Positions 28,024-35,723 of a stretch of 64,000 nt of DNA are shown piece by piece. The notes beneath the pieces are model-generated. The model was not told the origin of the DNA and made no database searches. It saw only the letters and a list, made by a program, of their open reading frames with translations. Source of the stretch: Hephaestia sp. MAHUQ-44 (GTDB taxonomy: Bacteria; Pseudomonadota; Alphaproteobacteria; Sphingomonadales; Sphingomonadaceae). The position numbers and the translations under genes were made by a program. Numbering within the stretch: position 1 is the first letter of the stretch; the number at the start of each line of letters is the position of its first letter. Where the stretch lies: the NCBI RefSeq assembly GCF_023806085.1, contig NZ_JAMSLX010000001.1, positions 310,001-374,000 of the forward strand, given 5' to 3'.

Positions 28024-28590
28024 TCAGCGGCAAACGATCTGGCCGCGATCGATTTCGTTGCCGAGCAGCGCCCCCGCGCCCGCACCGAGCAGCGTCCCGA
28101 GCACGCGTGACTCGCCATTGGTAATGAAGTTGCCGACCACCCCACCGGTAAGGCCGCCGATAATCAGCCCCGTCGTACCATCCGACCGGCGACAGTAATA
28201 ACGCCCGTTGTTGCCGCGATAGATGCGATCCGCCCGCGTCAGGCGACGTGGCTGGTAATAGCGCCCGTCGCGATAATAGCGGTCGGCATAATAATGGCGG
28301 TAGCCGGGCTCGTAACGGTTCCAGTCGTAGCTGCGATAGCGCCGCCAGTCTCGCATGTCCTTGCGGCGTTCGCGCTCAGCCTTGCGGATATCCTTGCGAT
28401 AATTGCGCTCTGCCTTGCGCACGTCCTTGTGCGAATCGGCGCGCCGCAAATCGCGACGGTAATCCCGATCGGCGTCCCGCACGTCGTGACGATACTCGCG
28501 TTCGACCTGGTAAGGGCTTCGCTGGGCGGCGGCGGGCATCGCCGTCACGGTGACGGCGAGCGCGGTCGCGGCAAGAATCAAGATGCGCAT
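28024..28590 (-). CDS. Exported glycine-zipper protein, long paralogue
   Basis: A 188-aa secreted or membrane-associated protein: a signal peptide (MRILILAATALAVTVTAMPAAAQ), a highly charged segment rich in Arg/Asp/Tyr (EYRHDVRDADRDYRRDLRRAD...), then RLTRADRIYRGNNGRYYCRRSDGTTGLIIGGLTGGVVGNFITNGESRVLGTLLGAGAGALLGNEIDRG, a glycine-zipper 2TM domain as in the 17-kDa surface antigen family. RBS GAAGGAG is well placed. It is paralogous to the gene at 29125-29526. Confidence 0.88.
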   Translation of the reverse strand: MRILILAATALAVTVTAMPAAAQRSPYQVEREYRHDVRDADRDYRRDLRRADSHKDVRKAERNYRKDIRKAERERRKDMRDWRRYRSYDWNRYEPGYRHYYADRYYRDGRYYQPRRLTRADRIYRGNNGRYYCRRSDGTTGLIIGGLTGGVVGNFITNGESRVLGTLLGAGAGALLGNEIDRGQIVCR

Positions 28591-28699
28591 GGTCCAACTC
28601 CTTCGTCTCTGCACGACAACAGGCGAAGACGTTAGACCATGCGATGTGAACCGCAGAAGCACCGGCCGTTCACCACGCCGAAAGCCGCCGCGCCTCCGT

Positions 28700-29134
28700 T
28701 CAACCGTCGTTCAACCGATAATCCAGCGAAATTTCGGCATTGAGCACCTTCGAGATCGGGCAATTCTGCTCGGCACCTCTGGCGATCTCGGCGAAGCGTG
28801 CCGGATCGATGCCGGGGACGCTGGCCTTGAGCGTCAGATCCGAACGCGTCACCTTGAAGCCATCGCCATCCTTGTCGAGCGCGACCTTGGCCGTGGTCTC
28901 CAGCGTGCCGTCGGCAAAGCCCGCTTTCGCCAACCCGAAGCTGAGCGCCATCGTGAAGCACGAGGCGTGCGCGGCGGCGATCAGTTCTTCGGGGTTGGTG
29001 CCGGGGGCACCCTCGAACCGGGTGGTAAAGCCATAAGGCTGGTCGGCGAGCACGCCCGAACCGGTCGAGACATGCCCCTTGCCGTCCTTGCCTAGCCCTT
29101 CATAGCGCGCCGAGGCGCTGCGAATTATCGACAT
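28700..29134 (-). CDS. OsmC-type peroxiredoxin (Ohr/OsmC family)
   Basis: A 144-aa thiol peroxidase that reduces organic hydroperoxides. The two redox cysteines are in AAHASCFTMALSFGL (near residue 60) and AEQNCPISKVLNAEI (near 126). The pattern GTNPEELIAAAHASC is closer to OsmC than Ohr. Its start lies inside the end of the glycine-zipper gene upstream (10-bp overlap), so the two are probably cotranscribed. Confidence 0.93.
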   Translation of the reverse strand: MSIIRSASARYEGLGKDGKGHVSTGSGVLADQPYGFTTRFEGAPGTNPEELIAAAHASCFTMALSFGLAKAGFADGTLETTAKVALDKDGDGFKVTRSDLTLKASVPGIDPARFAEIARGAEQNCPISKVLNAEISLDYRLNDG

Positions 29135-29526
29135 TTCGCGTCCCCCTTGTCGATCGCCTGACCGGCAATCGCACCGGCCCCGGCGCCGAGCAGCGTGCCC
29201 AGCAGCCCCGAACCGCCCGGCGCGATGATGTTGCCGAGCACGCCGCCGCCGAGCGCACCGACGATCAGGCCGGTCGTGCCGTCGTCGCGCTTGCAATAAT
29301 AGCGGCCGTCGGAGCCGCGATAGACGCGATCCTCGCGGGTCAGCCGGCGTTCGCGATAGCGCTTGTCGTTACGATAATGACGATAGGCATCGTAATTGCC
29401 CTCGGGCGCCTGGCTGTAGCTGGGGCCATAGCGGCTGTCGTAACGATTGCTGGAACCGTACGTATCGGCGCACGCGCCCAGCGCCAACAACGATACCGCG
29501 CCGAGCGCGATCAGAATCGGCTTCAT
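29125..29526 (-). CDS. Glycine-zipper lipoprotein, short paralogue
   Basis: A 133-aa protein with a lipoprotein signal (MKPILIALGAVSLLALGAC, lipobox LGAC), a Tyr/Arg-rich linker and the block RLTREDRVYRGSDGRYYCKRDDGTTGLIVGALGGGVLGNIIAPGGSGLLGTLLGAGAGAIAGQAIDKG. This block is nearly the same as in the gene at 28024-28590. The start has GAAGGA upstream. The OsmC gene lies between the two, pointing to a duplication around it. Confidence 0.87.
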   Translation of the reverse strand: MKPILIALGAVSLLALGACADTYGSSNRYDSRYGPSYSQAPEGNYDAYRHYRNDKRYRERRLTREDRVYRGSDGRYYCKRDDGTTGLIVGALGGGVLGNIIAPGGSGLLGTLLGAGAGAIAGQAIDKGDAKCR

Positions 29527-29721
29527 CAAATCAATCCTTCTTTTTGGCCGGAGCGGCACCGATGCCGGCGGCGGATGACGAGCGATACCGTGCAGCACGG
29601 CTCGATACGATAGCGAAACGCTCGCCCCACGATCGGGTTGCATCGGGGGGCACGAAAGCACGCGTTGATAGATGCTGTCGGGGCTGTGCAACATCGTGAC
29701 CCATCATGCACGATATCCACG

Positions 29722-29730
29722 TTATCCACA
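29722..29730 (+). promoter_or_regulatory. Single DnaA-box match
   Basis: TTATCCACA, the E. coli consensus DnaA box, in a lower-GC gap. One perfect box plus two weak ones in the same orientation is too little to call a replication origin. It may be a DnaA titration or control site, or chance. Confidence 0.3.
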
Positions 29731-30099
29731 GGCTGGACGGGGCCTTATGTGCTTGGCGCGACTCGGGAAAGATGACAGCATCACCACTGTAGACCGATGA
29801 GATCGAAGCGAGAAATCGCCGAAAGATCAGGAGTTTACGGCTGAGCCAAAGCACTGGTGCCGCAAGGAAACCGTGGTTCGGATCAGTCAGGATAAGGACT
29901 TCGTGAAGCCTTGCCGGATTGTCGCGCAAGCGATCGTCCACAGGCATCGCAAAGGACGCATCCGCCCCGTCTCAACCATGCCTTCGGGCACAGGTAGAGG
30001 CAGGCCGCGACCGGGCCGAGCGCCGCGCCCCCTTTCACCGGGTGGGACACGGCTATCGGAAACCGGCACGACCACAGCGGCGCGGGCACGATCTCGATC

Positions 30100-30315
30100 G
30101 ACCCGCGACGCCAGGCCGCCGAGGCCGAAACCGCGGCGTGTCTTCGGACACGCAGACGGACGGCCCCGGTGACCGACCCGCGACAGGCGCGCCTTTCGAG
30201 GAGCGTTTGAAGCATGCCGCTGACCTGGATCAGGCGGCTGCCCTTCGGGGCTGGCCGGCTGAGCGAAGTCCGGCGACACGGAGGGGTCGACAGCAATGTC
30301 GGCCCCTCTATTTTT
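30100..30315 (+). ncRNA. Candidate small RNA ending in an intrinsic terminator
   Basis: Hairpins in a row: GCGTGTC-TTCG-GACACGC (30136-30153, an exceptionally stable UUCG loop), GCCGC-TGA/TCA-GGCGGC near 30213-30238, GCCC-TTCG-GGGC near 30239-30251, and the terminator at 30281-30315. The 5' end is not defined; 30100 is a placeholder. No known RNA family matched by eye. Confidence 0.35.
30281..30315 (+). terminator. Intrinsic terminator on the + strand
   Basis: GAGGGG-T-CGACA / TGTCG-G-CCCCTC with a GCAA tetraloop, followed by TATTTTT. There is no T-run on the opposite side, so it works in the + direction only, where no gene is known. It stands just beyond the 3' end of the reverse CHRD gene. 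Confidence 0.78.
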
Positions 30316-30358
30316 GCCTGGGCCGCCCGCACCGTGCCGCGCGGGCGCGCGATCAGCC

Positions 30359-30790
30359 TCAGCGGGTGGCGGCGAGCTGGCCGCGAATCGCCCCCTTGGG
30401 ATAATCGGCGGTGTGGACATTGGCATAATAGCCCGCCGGATCGGCGATGATCGCCGCCGCCAGCGCCTTGTCGACGCTCAGACATTCCTTCGAGCGGCCG
30501 GTGACGGGCGCCGCGAGCGGCAGCACCACCGGCCCCGCGACGCCACGCGCGCCCTTGTGGATATGCGCCGCGGTGGGCGTCGAAATATCGCGCACGTCGA
30601 GCGTGTAGCACACCGTATTGGTCGCCGAATCGGCCGTCAGGCGGATCGTGCCGGTGCCATCGGGATCGCCGGGATCGGGCACTTCCTGGCCCCCGACCAG
30701 CGCCGCATTCCAGCTTTCGCCGACGGTGCCGGCAATCGTGGCGCAGCCCGCGAGCGCAAGGGCAGGAATGAGCAGGACAAAGCGAGTCAT
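30359..30790 (-). CDS. CHRD-domain lipoprotein
   Basis: A 143-aa protein with a lipoprotein signal (MTRFVLLIPALALAGC, lipobox LAGC) and a CHRD domain: WNAALVGGQEVPDPGDPDGTGTIRLTADSATNTVCYTLDV, AAHIHKGARGVAGPVVLPL and NVHTADYPKGAIRGQL. CHRD domains were first described in chordin; bacterial forms are of unknown function, possibly binding metal through the HIH and NVH histidines. RBS AAAGGAGC precedes the ATG. Confidence 0.9.
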   Translation of the reverse strand: MTRFVLLIPALALAGCATIAGTVGESWNAALVGGQEVPDPGDPDGTGTIRLTADSATNTVCYTLDVRDISTPTAAHIHKGARGVAGPVVLPLAAPVTGRSKECLSVDKALAAAIIADPAGYYANVHTADYPKGAIRGQLAATR

Positions 30791-30994
30791 GGGGCAGCTC
30801 CTTTGGGTCGGTTCGGGATTTGATTAGAGTTTGATCCGCTCATGGGGAAGCAGTGTCGGCCCGTTTGCGCCGATCGGGCTCGAATGGCCGGCGAGCAAAG
30901 CGCGCTCGCCCGCGCGCGATCGCTTGCCTAAAGGGGGTGCGCGGCGGCATAAGCCGCCACCTTGATCATCACCTTCCAACGAAAGCGCTCCCCC

Positions 30995-32983
30995 GTGTCC
31001 GAGATGTTCCGAATCACGCTGCCCGACGGTTCCGTCCGCGAGGTAGCGCCGGGGACTACCCCCGCGGACGTCGCCGCGGCGATCGGGCCGGGGCTGGCCA
31101 AAGCCGCGCTGGCGGCGCGGATCGACGGCGAGGTGCGCGACATCATGCGCGCATTCGAGGGCGACACCCAACTCGCGCTGATCACCGCGAAGGACGAGGC
31201 CGAGGCGCTCGAACTGGTGCGCCACGATTTCGCGCATGTCCTCGCCGAGGCGGTGCAGACGCTGTTTCCCGGCACGCAGATCACCTTCGGCCCGGCGACC
31301 GACGACGGCTTCTATTACGATTTCGCGCCCAGGGACCGCCCCTTTACCGAGGAAGACCTGCCCGCGATCGAGGCGAAGATGCGCGAGATCATCGCGCGCG
31401 ATTCGCCGTTCGTGCGCGAAGTGTGGAGCCGCCAGCAACTGATCGATCGCTGGACCGCCGAGGGTGAGACGTTCAAGGCCGAATGGGCCGCCGAACTGCC
31501 CGAGGGCGAGGAACTGACGGTCTATAAGCAAGGCGCGTGGCTCGATATGTGCCGCGGGCCGCACCTTGCCTCGACCGGCAAGCTCGATCCCGCCGCCTTC
31601 AAGCTGACGCGCGTCTCGGGCGCCTATTGGCGCGGCGACCAGAAGAACGCGATGCTGAGCCGCATCTACGGCACCGGCTGGCTCAACAAGAAGCAGCTCG
31701 ACGCGCACCTCCACCGGCTCGAGGAAGCGGGCAAGCGCGACCATCGCAAGCTGGGCGCCGAGATGGACCTGTTCCACCTCCAGCAGGAAGCGCATGGCAG
31801 CGTCTTCTGGCATCCGCACGGCTACACCATCTGGCGCGAGCTCGAGGCCTATATGCGCCGCGCGATCGACGGCGCCGACTATGCCGAGGTCAAGACGCCG
31901 CAGGTGATGGACGCGCGCCAATGGGAGCAATCGGGCCATTGGGGCAAATATCGCGAGAATATGTTCGTCATCCCCGACGAAATCCCCAATACCGAGGATG
32001 AGGGCCCGCTGGTCTCGGACGCCGCCGAATGGATGGCGCTCAAGCCGATGAACTGCCCGGCGCACGTGCTGATCTTCAAACAGGGGATCAAATCGTATCG
32101 CGACCTGCCCTTGCGGATCTACGAAAACGGCTGCTGCCACAGGAACGAGCCGCACGGCGCGCTCCACGGGCTGATGCGCGTGCGCCAGTTCACGCAGGAC
32201 GATGCGCATATCTTCTGCCGCGAGGACCAGATCGTCGACGAGGTCCGCGCCTTCTGCCAGCTTGCCGATCGCATCTACACCGATTTCGGCTTCCGCTATG
32301 CGATCAAGCTCGCGCTGCGCCCCGAGAAGCGCTTCGGCAGCGACGCGGTGTGGGATCAGGCCGAGGCCGAATTGCGCGACGCGGTGGCCAAGGCGGGCTT
32401 CGCGACCGAGCAATATGGCTGGGAAGAACTGCCCGGCGAGGGCGCGTTCTACGCCCCCAAGCTCGAATGGCATCTGACCGACGCAATCGGGCGGACGTGG
32501 CAGGTCGGCACGATCCAGTCCGACCGCGTGCTGCCCGAACGGCTCGACGCAAGCTATGTCGGCGAGGACGGCGAACGCCACCGGCCGATCATGCTCCATC
32601 GTGCGATCTTCGGCAGCTATGAGCGGTTCATCGGCATCCTGATCGAACATTATGCGGGCAAGCTGCCGGCCTGGCTCGCGCCGGTGCAGGCAGTGGTGGC
32701 GACGATCGTGTCCGACGTCGACGATTATGCGCGCGAGGTGGCGGCGACGCTCAAGGCCGCGGGGCTGCGCGTCGAGACCGATCTCCGCAACGAGAAGATC
32801 AATTATAAGGTGCGCGAGCACAGCCTTGCCAAGGTGCCCAACCTGCTCGTCGTCGGCAAACGCGAGGCGGAAGAAGCCACGGTGGCGCTGCGCGTGCTCG
32901 GCGGGCAAGGGCAGCAGATGCTCTCGCTCGACGCGGCGGTGGCGCGCCTTGTACAAGAGGCCAGGGCACCCGACATGCAATGA
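30995..32983 (+). CDS. thrS: Threonyl-tRNA synthetase
   Basis: Charges tRNA-Thr. Domains in order: TGS ([28 protein letters not shown]), the editing-type domain with [17 protein letters not shown] and TDDGFYYDF, the class II catalytic core with the zinc ligand Cys in [39 protein letters not shown], and the anticodon-binding domain ([31 protein letters not shown]). From GTG 30995 it has 662 aa; ATG 31004 (MFRIT) is the alternative. A GGCGGC-ATAA-GCCGCC hairpin lies upstream near 30940, without a T-run. Confidence 0.96.
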   Translation: MSEMFRITLPDGSVREVAPGTTPADVAAAIGPGLAKAALAARIDGEVRDIMRAFEGDTQLALITAKDEAEALELVRHDFAHVLAEAVQTLFPGTQITFGPATDDGFYYDFAPRDRPFTEEDLPAIEAKMREIIARDSPFVREVWSRQQLIDRWTAEGETFKAEWAAELPEGEELTVYKQGAWLDMCRGPHLASTGKLDPAAFKLTRVSGAYWRGDQKNAMLSRIYGTGWLNKKQLDAHLHRLEEAGKRDHRKLGAEMDLFHLQQEAHGSVFWHPHGYTIWRELEAYMRRAIDGADYAEVKTPQVMDARQWEQSGHWGKYRENMFVIPDEIPNTEDEGPLVSDAAEWMALKPMNCPAHVLIFKQGIKSYRDLPLRIYENGCCHRNEPHGALHGLMRVRQFTQDDAHIFCREDQIVDEVRAFCQLADRIYTDFGFRYAIKLALRPEKRFGSDAVWDQAEAELRDAVAKAGFATEQYGWEELPGEGAFYAPKLEWHLTDAIGRTWQVGTIQSDRVLPERLDASYVGEDGERHRPIMLHRAIFGSYERFIGILIEHYAGKLPAWLAPVQAVVATIVSDVDDYAREVAATLKAAGLRVETDLRNEKINYKVREHSLAKVPNLLVVGKREAEEATVALRVLGGQGQQMLSLDAAVARLVQEARAPDMQ

Positions 32984-33100
32984 GCCGGAAAGCGTGCCGT
33001 TGCCACGCCGATCGGTGATTCGGCTATCTTCCAGAACGCGTCGCGATGCGTTATGCGTGCGCCCGATCGACTCTCGCCATCCACTGTAGGAGACACCGTT

Positions 33101-33643
33101 ATACGACCCCCAATGCGGCGCCCGCTGGCGCCCCCGCCGATGAACGGCCCGCGTTACAACGAATTCATCCAGAGCCAGAAGGTCCGCGTGATCGATCACG
33201 AGGGCGAAAATCTGGGGGTGATGTACACGCGCGAGGCGATCGAGCAGGCAGCAGAGGTCGGTCTCGACCTCGTCGAGGTCTCGCCCAACGCCGATCCGCC
33301 CGTCGCCAAATTCCTCGATGTCGGCAAATTCAAGTACGAAGCGCAGAAAAAGGCCAATCAGGCCCGTAAGACGCAGAAGACGCAGGACATCAAAGAAATC
33401 AAGATGCGTCCCAACATCGATGATCACGATTATGCGACCAAGATGAAGAAGGTTCATGAGTTCATCGAGGATGGCGACAAGGTGAAGATCACCATGCGCT
33501 TCCGCGGCCGCGAACTGAGCCACGGCCAGCTCGGCATGGCCGTGCTGCGGCGCGTCGCCGAAGAAACTTCCGAAATTGCCAAAATCGAAGCGCATCCGCG
33601 GATGGAAGGTCGGCAGATGCTGATGGTGCTCTCACCCAAATGA
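33101..33643 (+). CDS. infC: Translation initiation factor IF-3 (ATA start)
   Basis: IF-3 checks the initiation codon and keeps ribosomal subunits apart. The protein (180 aa) has both domains: NGPRYNEFIQSQKVRVIDHEGENLGVMYTREAIEQAAEVGLDLVEVSPNADPPVAKFLDVGKFKYE and IKEIKMRPNIDDHDYATKMKKV...GRELSHGQLGMAVLRRV. The best Shine-Dalgarno, AGGAGA (33088-33093), is 7 bases before ATA 33101 but 19 before the first ATG (33113). Rare starts of the ATT/ATA/ATC class are the rule for infC and let IF-3 repress its own translation. It follows thrS by 117 bp. Confidence 0.92.
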   Translation: MRPPMRRPLAPPPMNGPRYNEFIQSQKVRVIDHEGENLGVMYTREAIEQAAEVGLDLVEVSPNADPPVAKFLDVGKFKYEAQKKANQARKTQKTQDIKEIKMRPNIDDHDYATKMKKVHEFIEDGDKVKITMRFRGRELSHGQLGMAVLRRVAEETSEIAKIEAHPRMEGRQMLMVLSPK

Positions 33644-34500
33644 CCCGCCTGCTCGCGGTGATGGCGGTGATCGCCCTTGCCGCGAGCGCGCAGGCGCAGG
33701 ATGCGCCCCGCAACCTCGCTGCTCAGAACGCCGCGGTCGATCTGCCGCTGGCGGCACCCGACCGCGCGCCCGATTGGGCCGACGAGTTCGACACGCCGGG
33801 CCTGCCCGATCCGGCGAAATGGGCATATGACACCGCCTGGAACAAGCAGGGCTGGTTCAACGACGAAAAGCAATATTACGCCGCCGGTCGCCCGCAAAAC
33901 GCGCGCGTCGAGGACGGCACGCTGCTCATCACCGCGCGCCACGAGGCGTTGCGCGACGCCGATGATTATGGCGGGCAGGCCTATACATCGGCACGACTGC
34001 TGACGCGCGGCCATGCGCAATGGACGCACGCCTTCGTCGAGGTGCGTGCGCGCCTCGCCTGCGGGCGCGGGGTATGGCCGGCGATCTGGATGCTCGGCGC
34101 CGACGATCGCGCAGGCTGGCCCGCGCAGGGCGAGATCGACATCATGGAGCATGTCGGCTGGGACGAAGGCGTCGTCCACGGCACGATCCACACCAAGGCG
34201 TACAACCATGTCGCGGGCACGCAGGTCGGCGCGCAAATGCGGCTGGCCGACGCCTGCACCGCCTTCCACACCTATCAGCTCGACTGGACTCGCGAGCGCC
34301 TGCTGATCGGCGTCGACGGCCGCGCGCATATGCGCTTCGACAATGACGGTAAGGGCGATCCCGCGACCTGGCCGTTCGACCGCCCCGAATTCCTGATCCT
34401 CAACGTTGCGGTCGGCGGCTGGGGCGGGCAACAGGGGATCGACGACGATGCGTTCCCGTCGACGATGGTGGTCGATTATGTGCGGGTGTGGGAGCGGTGA
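33640..34500 (+). CDS. Secreted glycoside hydrolase family 16 beta-glucanase
   Basis: A 286-aa exported enzyme (signal MTRLLAVMAVIALAASAQAQ) of GH16, expected to cleave beta-1,3- or beta-1,3/1,4-glucans (laminarin, lichenan). The catalytic motif is GEIDIMEHVGW (nucleophile and acid/base glutamates, near residues 166-170), with GVWPAIWMLG before it and ILNVAVGGWGG near the C-terminus. Its ATG overlaps the infC stop codon (ATGA), an unusual coupling to a translation factor; ribosomal genes rpmI-rplT, which often follow infC, are absent. Confidence 0.93.
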   Translation: MTRLLAVMAVIALAASAQAQDAPRNLAAQNAAVDLPLAAPDRAPDWADEFDTPGLPDPAKWAYDTAWNKQGWFNDEKQYYAAGRPQNARVEDGTLLITARHEALRDADDYGGQAYTSARLLTRGHAQWTHAFVEVRARLACGRGVWPAIWMLGADDRAGWPAQGEIDIMEHVGWDEGVVHGTIHTKAYNHVAGTQVGAQMRLADACTAFHTYQLDWTRERLLIGVDGRAHMRFDNDGKGDPATWPFDRPEFLILNVAVGGWGGQQGIDDDAFPSTMVVDYVRVWER

Positions 34501-34566
34501 AAGAGTAGCGCACGGTCACGCGGCCGCTTGGGACGTCCAGTTTTGGGTGGGAAGTGGTCATTCGCC

Positions 34567-34575
34567 TGCTATAAT
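34567..34575 (+). promoter_or_regulatory. Extended -10 promoter, probably giving a leaderless mRNA
   Basis: TGC-TATAAT, a perfect extended -10 element, ends 6 bp before ATG 34582, so transcription would begin at or next to the start codon. The -35 region is weak (TTGGGT at 34544, 20-bp spacing), as is usual for extended -10 promoters. Confidence 0.5.
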
Positions 34576-34581
34576 GCCGTC

Positions 34582-35043
34582 ATGGAAGAAGCTCTCGGAT
34601 CATGGAGACAGGAAGGGCGCATTAGTCTTTGGCGCTACCGCAGGGCCCCGAAGAGGTATGACGGTTGGCACTTCACAGCAGATCAGGACGGCTGCGCCAG
34701 CCTGATCGGGCTTTTCGATATTCTTTCCAGTGCCACAGAACCCGCTTATCGCACTCTCTCGGTGACCGATCCCCGAGAAGTCGGAGCAGACCACATCTTT
34801 GGTGATCACGATCTTCGGCTTGATGTTCCGGCGAAACTCCGCCTTGGTAACGATCTTGATGGGACTGGCACAATCGGCCTTTCCGTTGATGTTTTTGCCA
34901 TGCCTCTCCGACCGGAGGACATCTCTAATCTCTCGGAAGCGGTGAAGGATGTATCCTCCGATCACGCTGACTTCGGCGTGGGTTTCGGTAGGAGCGGCAC
35001 TATCGTCAATTTCTGGTGGTGGCCAAAGAAGCGCAAAGGCTAA
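34582..35043 (+). CDS. Orphan protein of atypical base composition
   Basis: A 153-aa product with no recognised family: starts MEEALGSWRQEGRISLWRYRRAPKRYDGWHFTADQDGCASLIGLFDIL and ends GRSGTIVNFWWWPKKRKG. It looks soluble and alpha/beta. Base composition is visibly less GC-rich, and codon choice is less GC3-biased, than that of both neighbours, which suggests transfer from elsewhere. No Shine-Dalgarno is seen; the extended -10 element at 34567 suggests leaderless translation from ATG 34582. Confidence 0.75.
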   Translation: MEEALGSWRQEGRISLWRYRRAPKRYDGWHFTADQDGCASLIGLFDILSSATEPAYRTLSVTDPREVGADHIFGDHDLRLDVPAKLRLGNDLDGTGTIGLSVDVFAMPLRPEDISNLSEAVKDVSSDHADFGVGFGRSGTIVNFWWWPKKRKG

Positions 35044-35077
35044 ATGCACGCTTCTGGAGCGAAAGCCACCGTCGCCA

Positions 35078-35467
35078 TCAATCGTCGCTGGCGGGCGGCT
35101 CCCATAGTTCGATCGTGTTGCCTTCGGGGTCGTGGATGCGGGCGAAGTTGCCGATGTCGGGGTTGTCCCACTCGGCACGGGTTTCGATCGCGATGCCGCT
35201 GGCGTTCAATTGTTCGAGCAGCCCTTCGAGATCGGTGACGCGCAGGTTGAGCATCCATTGCTTGTCGGCGGCGAAATAATCGCTGTCAGCCTTGAACGGC
35301 GCGAACACCACCGGGCCGCCTTCGGTTTTCCAAGACCATTCGTCGGGCGCGCCCGTCCCCTCGGCGGCGCACCCCGCGCCGATGCCGAGGTGGCGGCGAT
35401 ACCAGTCGGAAAGCGCCTCGGGATCGCGCGCGCGGAAGAAGAGACCGCCTATTCCCTGTACCGGCAT
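35078..35467 (-). CDS. VOC (glyoxalase/bleomycin-resistance) superfamily protein
   Basis: A 129-aa protein with two beta-alpha-beta-beta-beta units: MPVQGIGGLFFRARDPEALSDWYRRHLGIG and WMLNLRVTDLEGLLEQLNASGIAIETRAEWDNPDIGNFARIHDPEGNTIELWEPP. The C-terminal glutamate (TIELW) is the usual metal ligand. It is probably a small-molecule dioxygenase, isomerase or binding protein. Its 5' side carries the long palindromic repeat B. Confidence 0.9.
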   Translation of the reverse strand: MPVQGIGGLFFRARDPEALSDWYRRHLGIGAGCAAEGTGAPDEWSWKTEGGPVVFAPFKADSDYFAADKQWMLNLRVTDLEGLLEQLNASGIAIETRAEWDNPDIGNFARIHDPEGNTIELWEPPASDD

Positions 35468-35523
35468 CGTCCTGCTCCTGATCGACCGCCAGCCCAGTTT
35501 AATCGCTTCGCCGGTGCGGTACC

Positions 35524-35660
35524 AGAGGTTGATCCCCTGACGTGGAAGCGGCACCGGCCCTCTCCCCCACCCCTCCTCCCAAGACATTATCCTGACTGGG
35601 TGGAGGGGTGGGGGAGAGGGCCGGTGCCGTGCCCGGATTCAGCACAGCTGAATCCGGCTC
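35524..35660. repeat. Long palindromic intergenic repeat, copy B
   Basis: Perfect 27-bp arms (35550-35576 and 35602-35628) around a 25-bp loop; left and right flanks match copy A (23115-23251). The stem has A/T where copy A has C/G, a compensated change. The loop holds the same 21 bases as copy A in reverse complement. It stands between the divergent VOC and antiporter genes, so it would be in or near their promoters. Confidence 0.9.
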
Positions 35661-35723
35661 AAATGAAACCAGCAACGGGTTCAGGCGGTTGCATCCCAGC
35701 CTCCAAGACCGCAGGGAACGCCG

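Larger units (their letters stand above)
29527..30358. other. Gene-poor 832-bp stretch with a DnaA box and a candidate RNA
   Basis: No convincing protein gene. The left 400 bp are less GC-rich than the surroundings and hold TTATCCACA at 29722-29730, a perfect DnaA box, with the near-match ATATCCACG seven bases before it and TCGTCCACA near 29935. The right part has several hairpins and ends in an intrinsic terminator on the + strand (30281-30315), although no + strand gene precedes it within 2 kb. A 138-codon reverse open frame (29531-29947) exists but lacks support. Confidence 0.6.

Noticed and set aside
29531..29947. 138-codon reverse open frame in the gene-poor stretch
   Set aside because: No ribosome-binding site or recognisable domain, and it covers the DnaA box and leader of the glycine-zipper gene. 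Could be revisited if conserved.
29600..29950. Chromosomal replication origin
   Set aside because: Only one perfect DnaA box, no AT-rich unwinding tract, and no typical origin-neighbour genes.
30791..30994. T-box or threonine attenuator before thrS
   Set aside because: There is a small GGCGGC-ATAA-GCCGCC hairpin but no T-run, T-box sequence or Thr-rich leader peptide.
30824..33595. 923-codon open frame on the reverse strand across thrS and infC
   Set aside because: Antisense shadow of two clearly identified genes in GC-rich DNA; its composition is His/Arg/Ala-rich with no domain.
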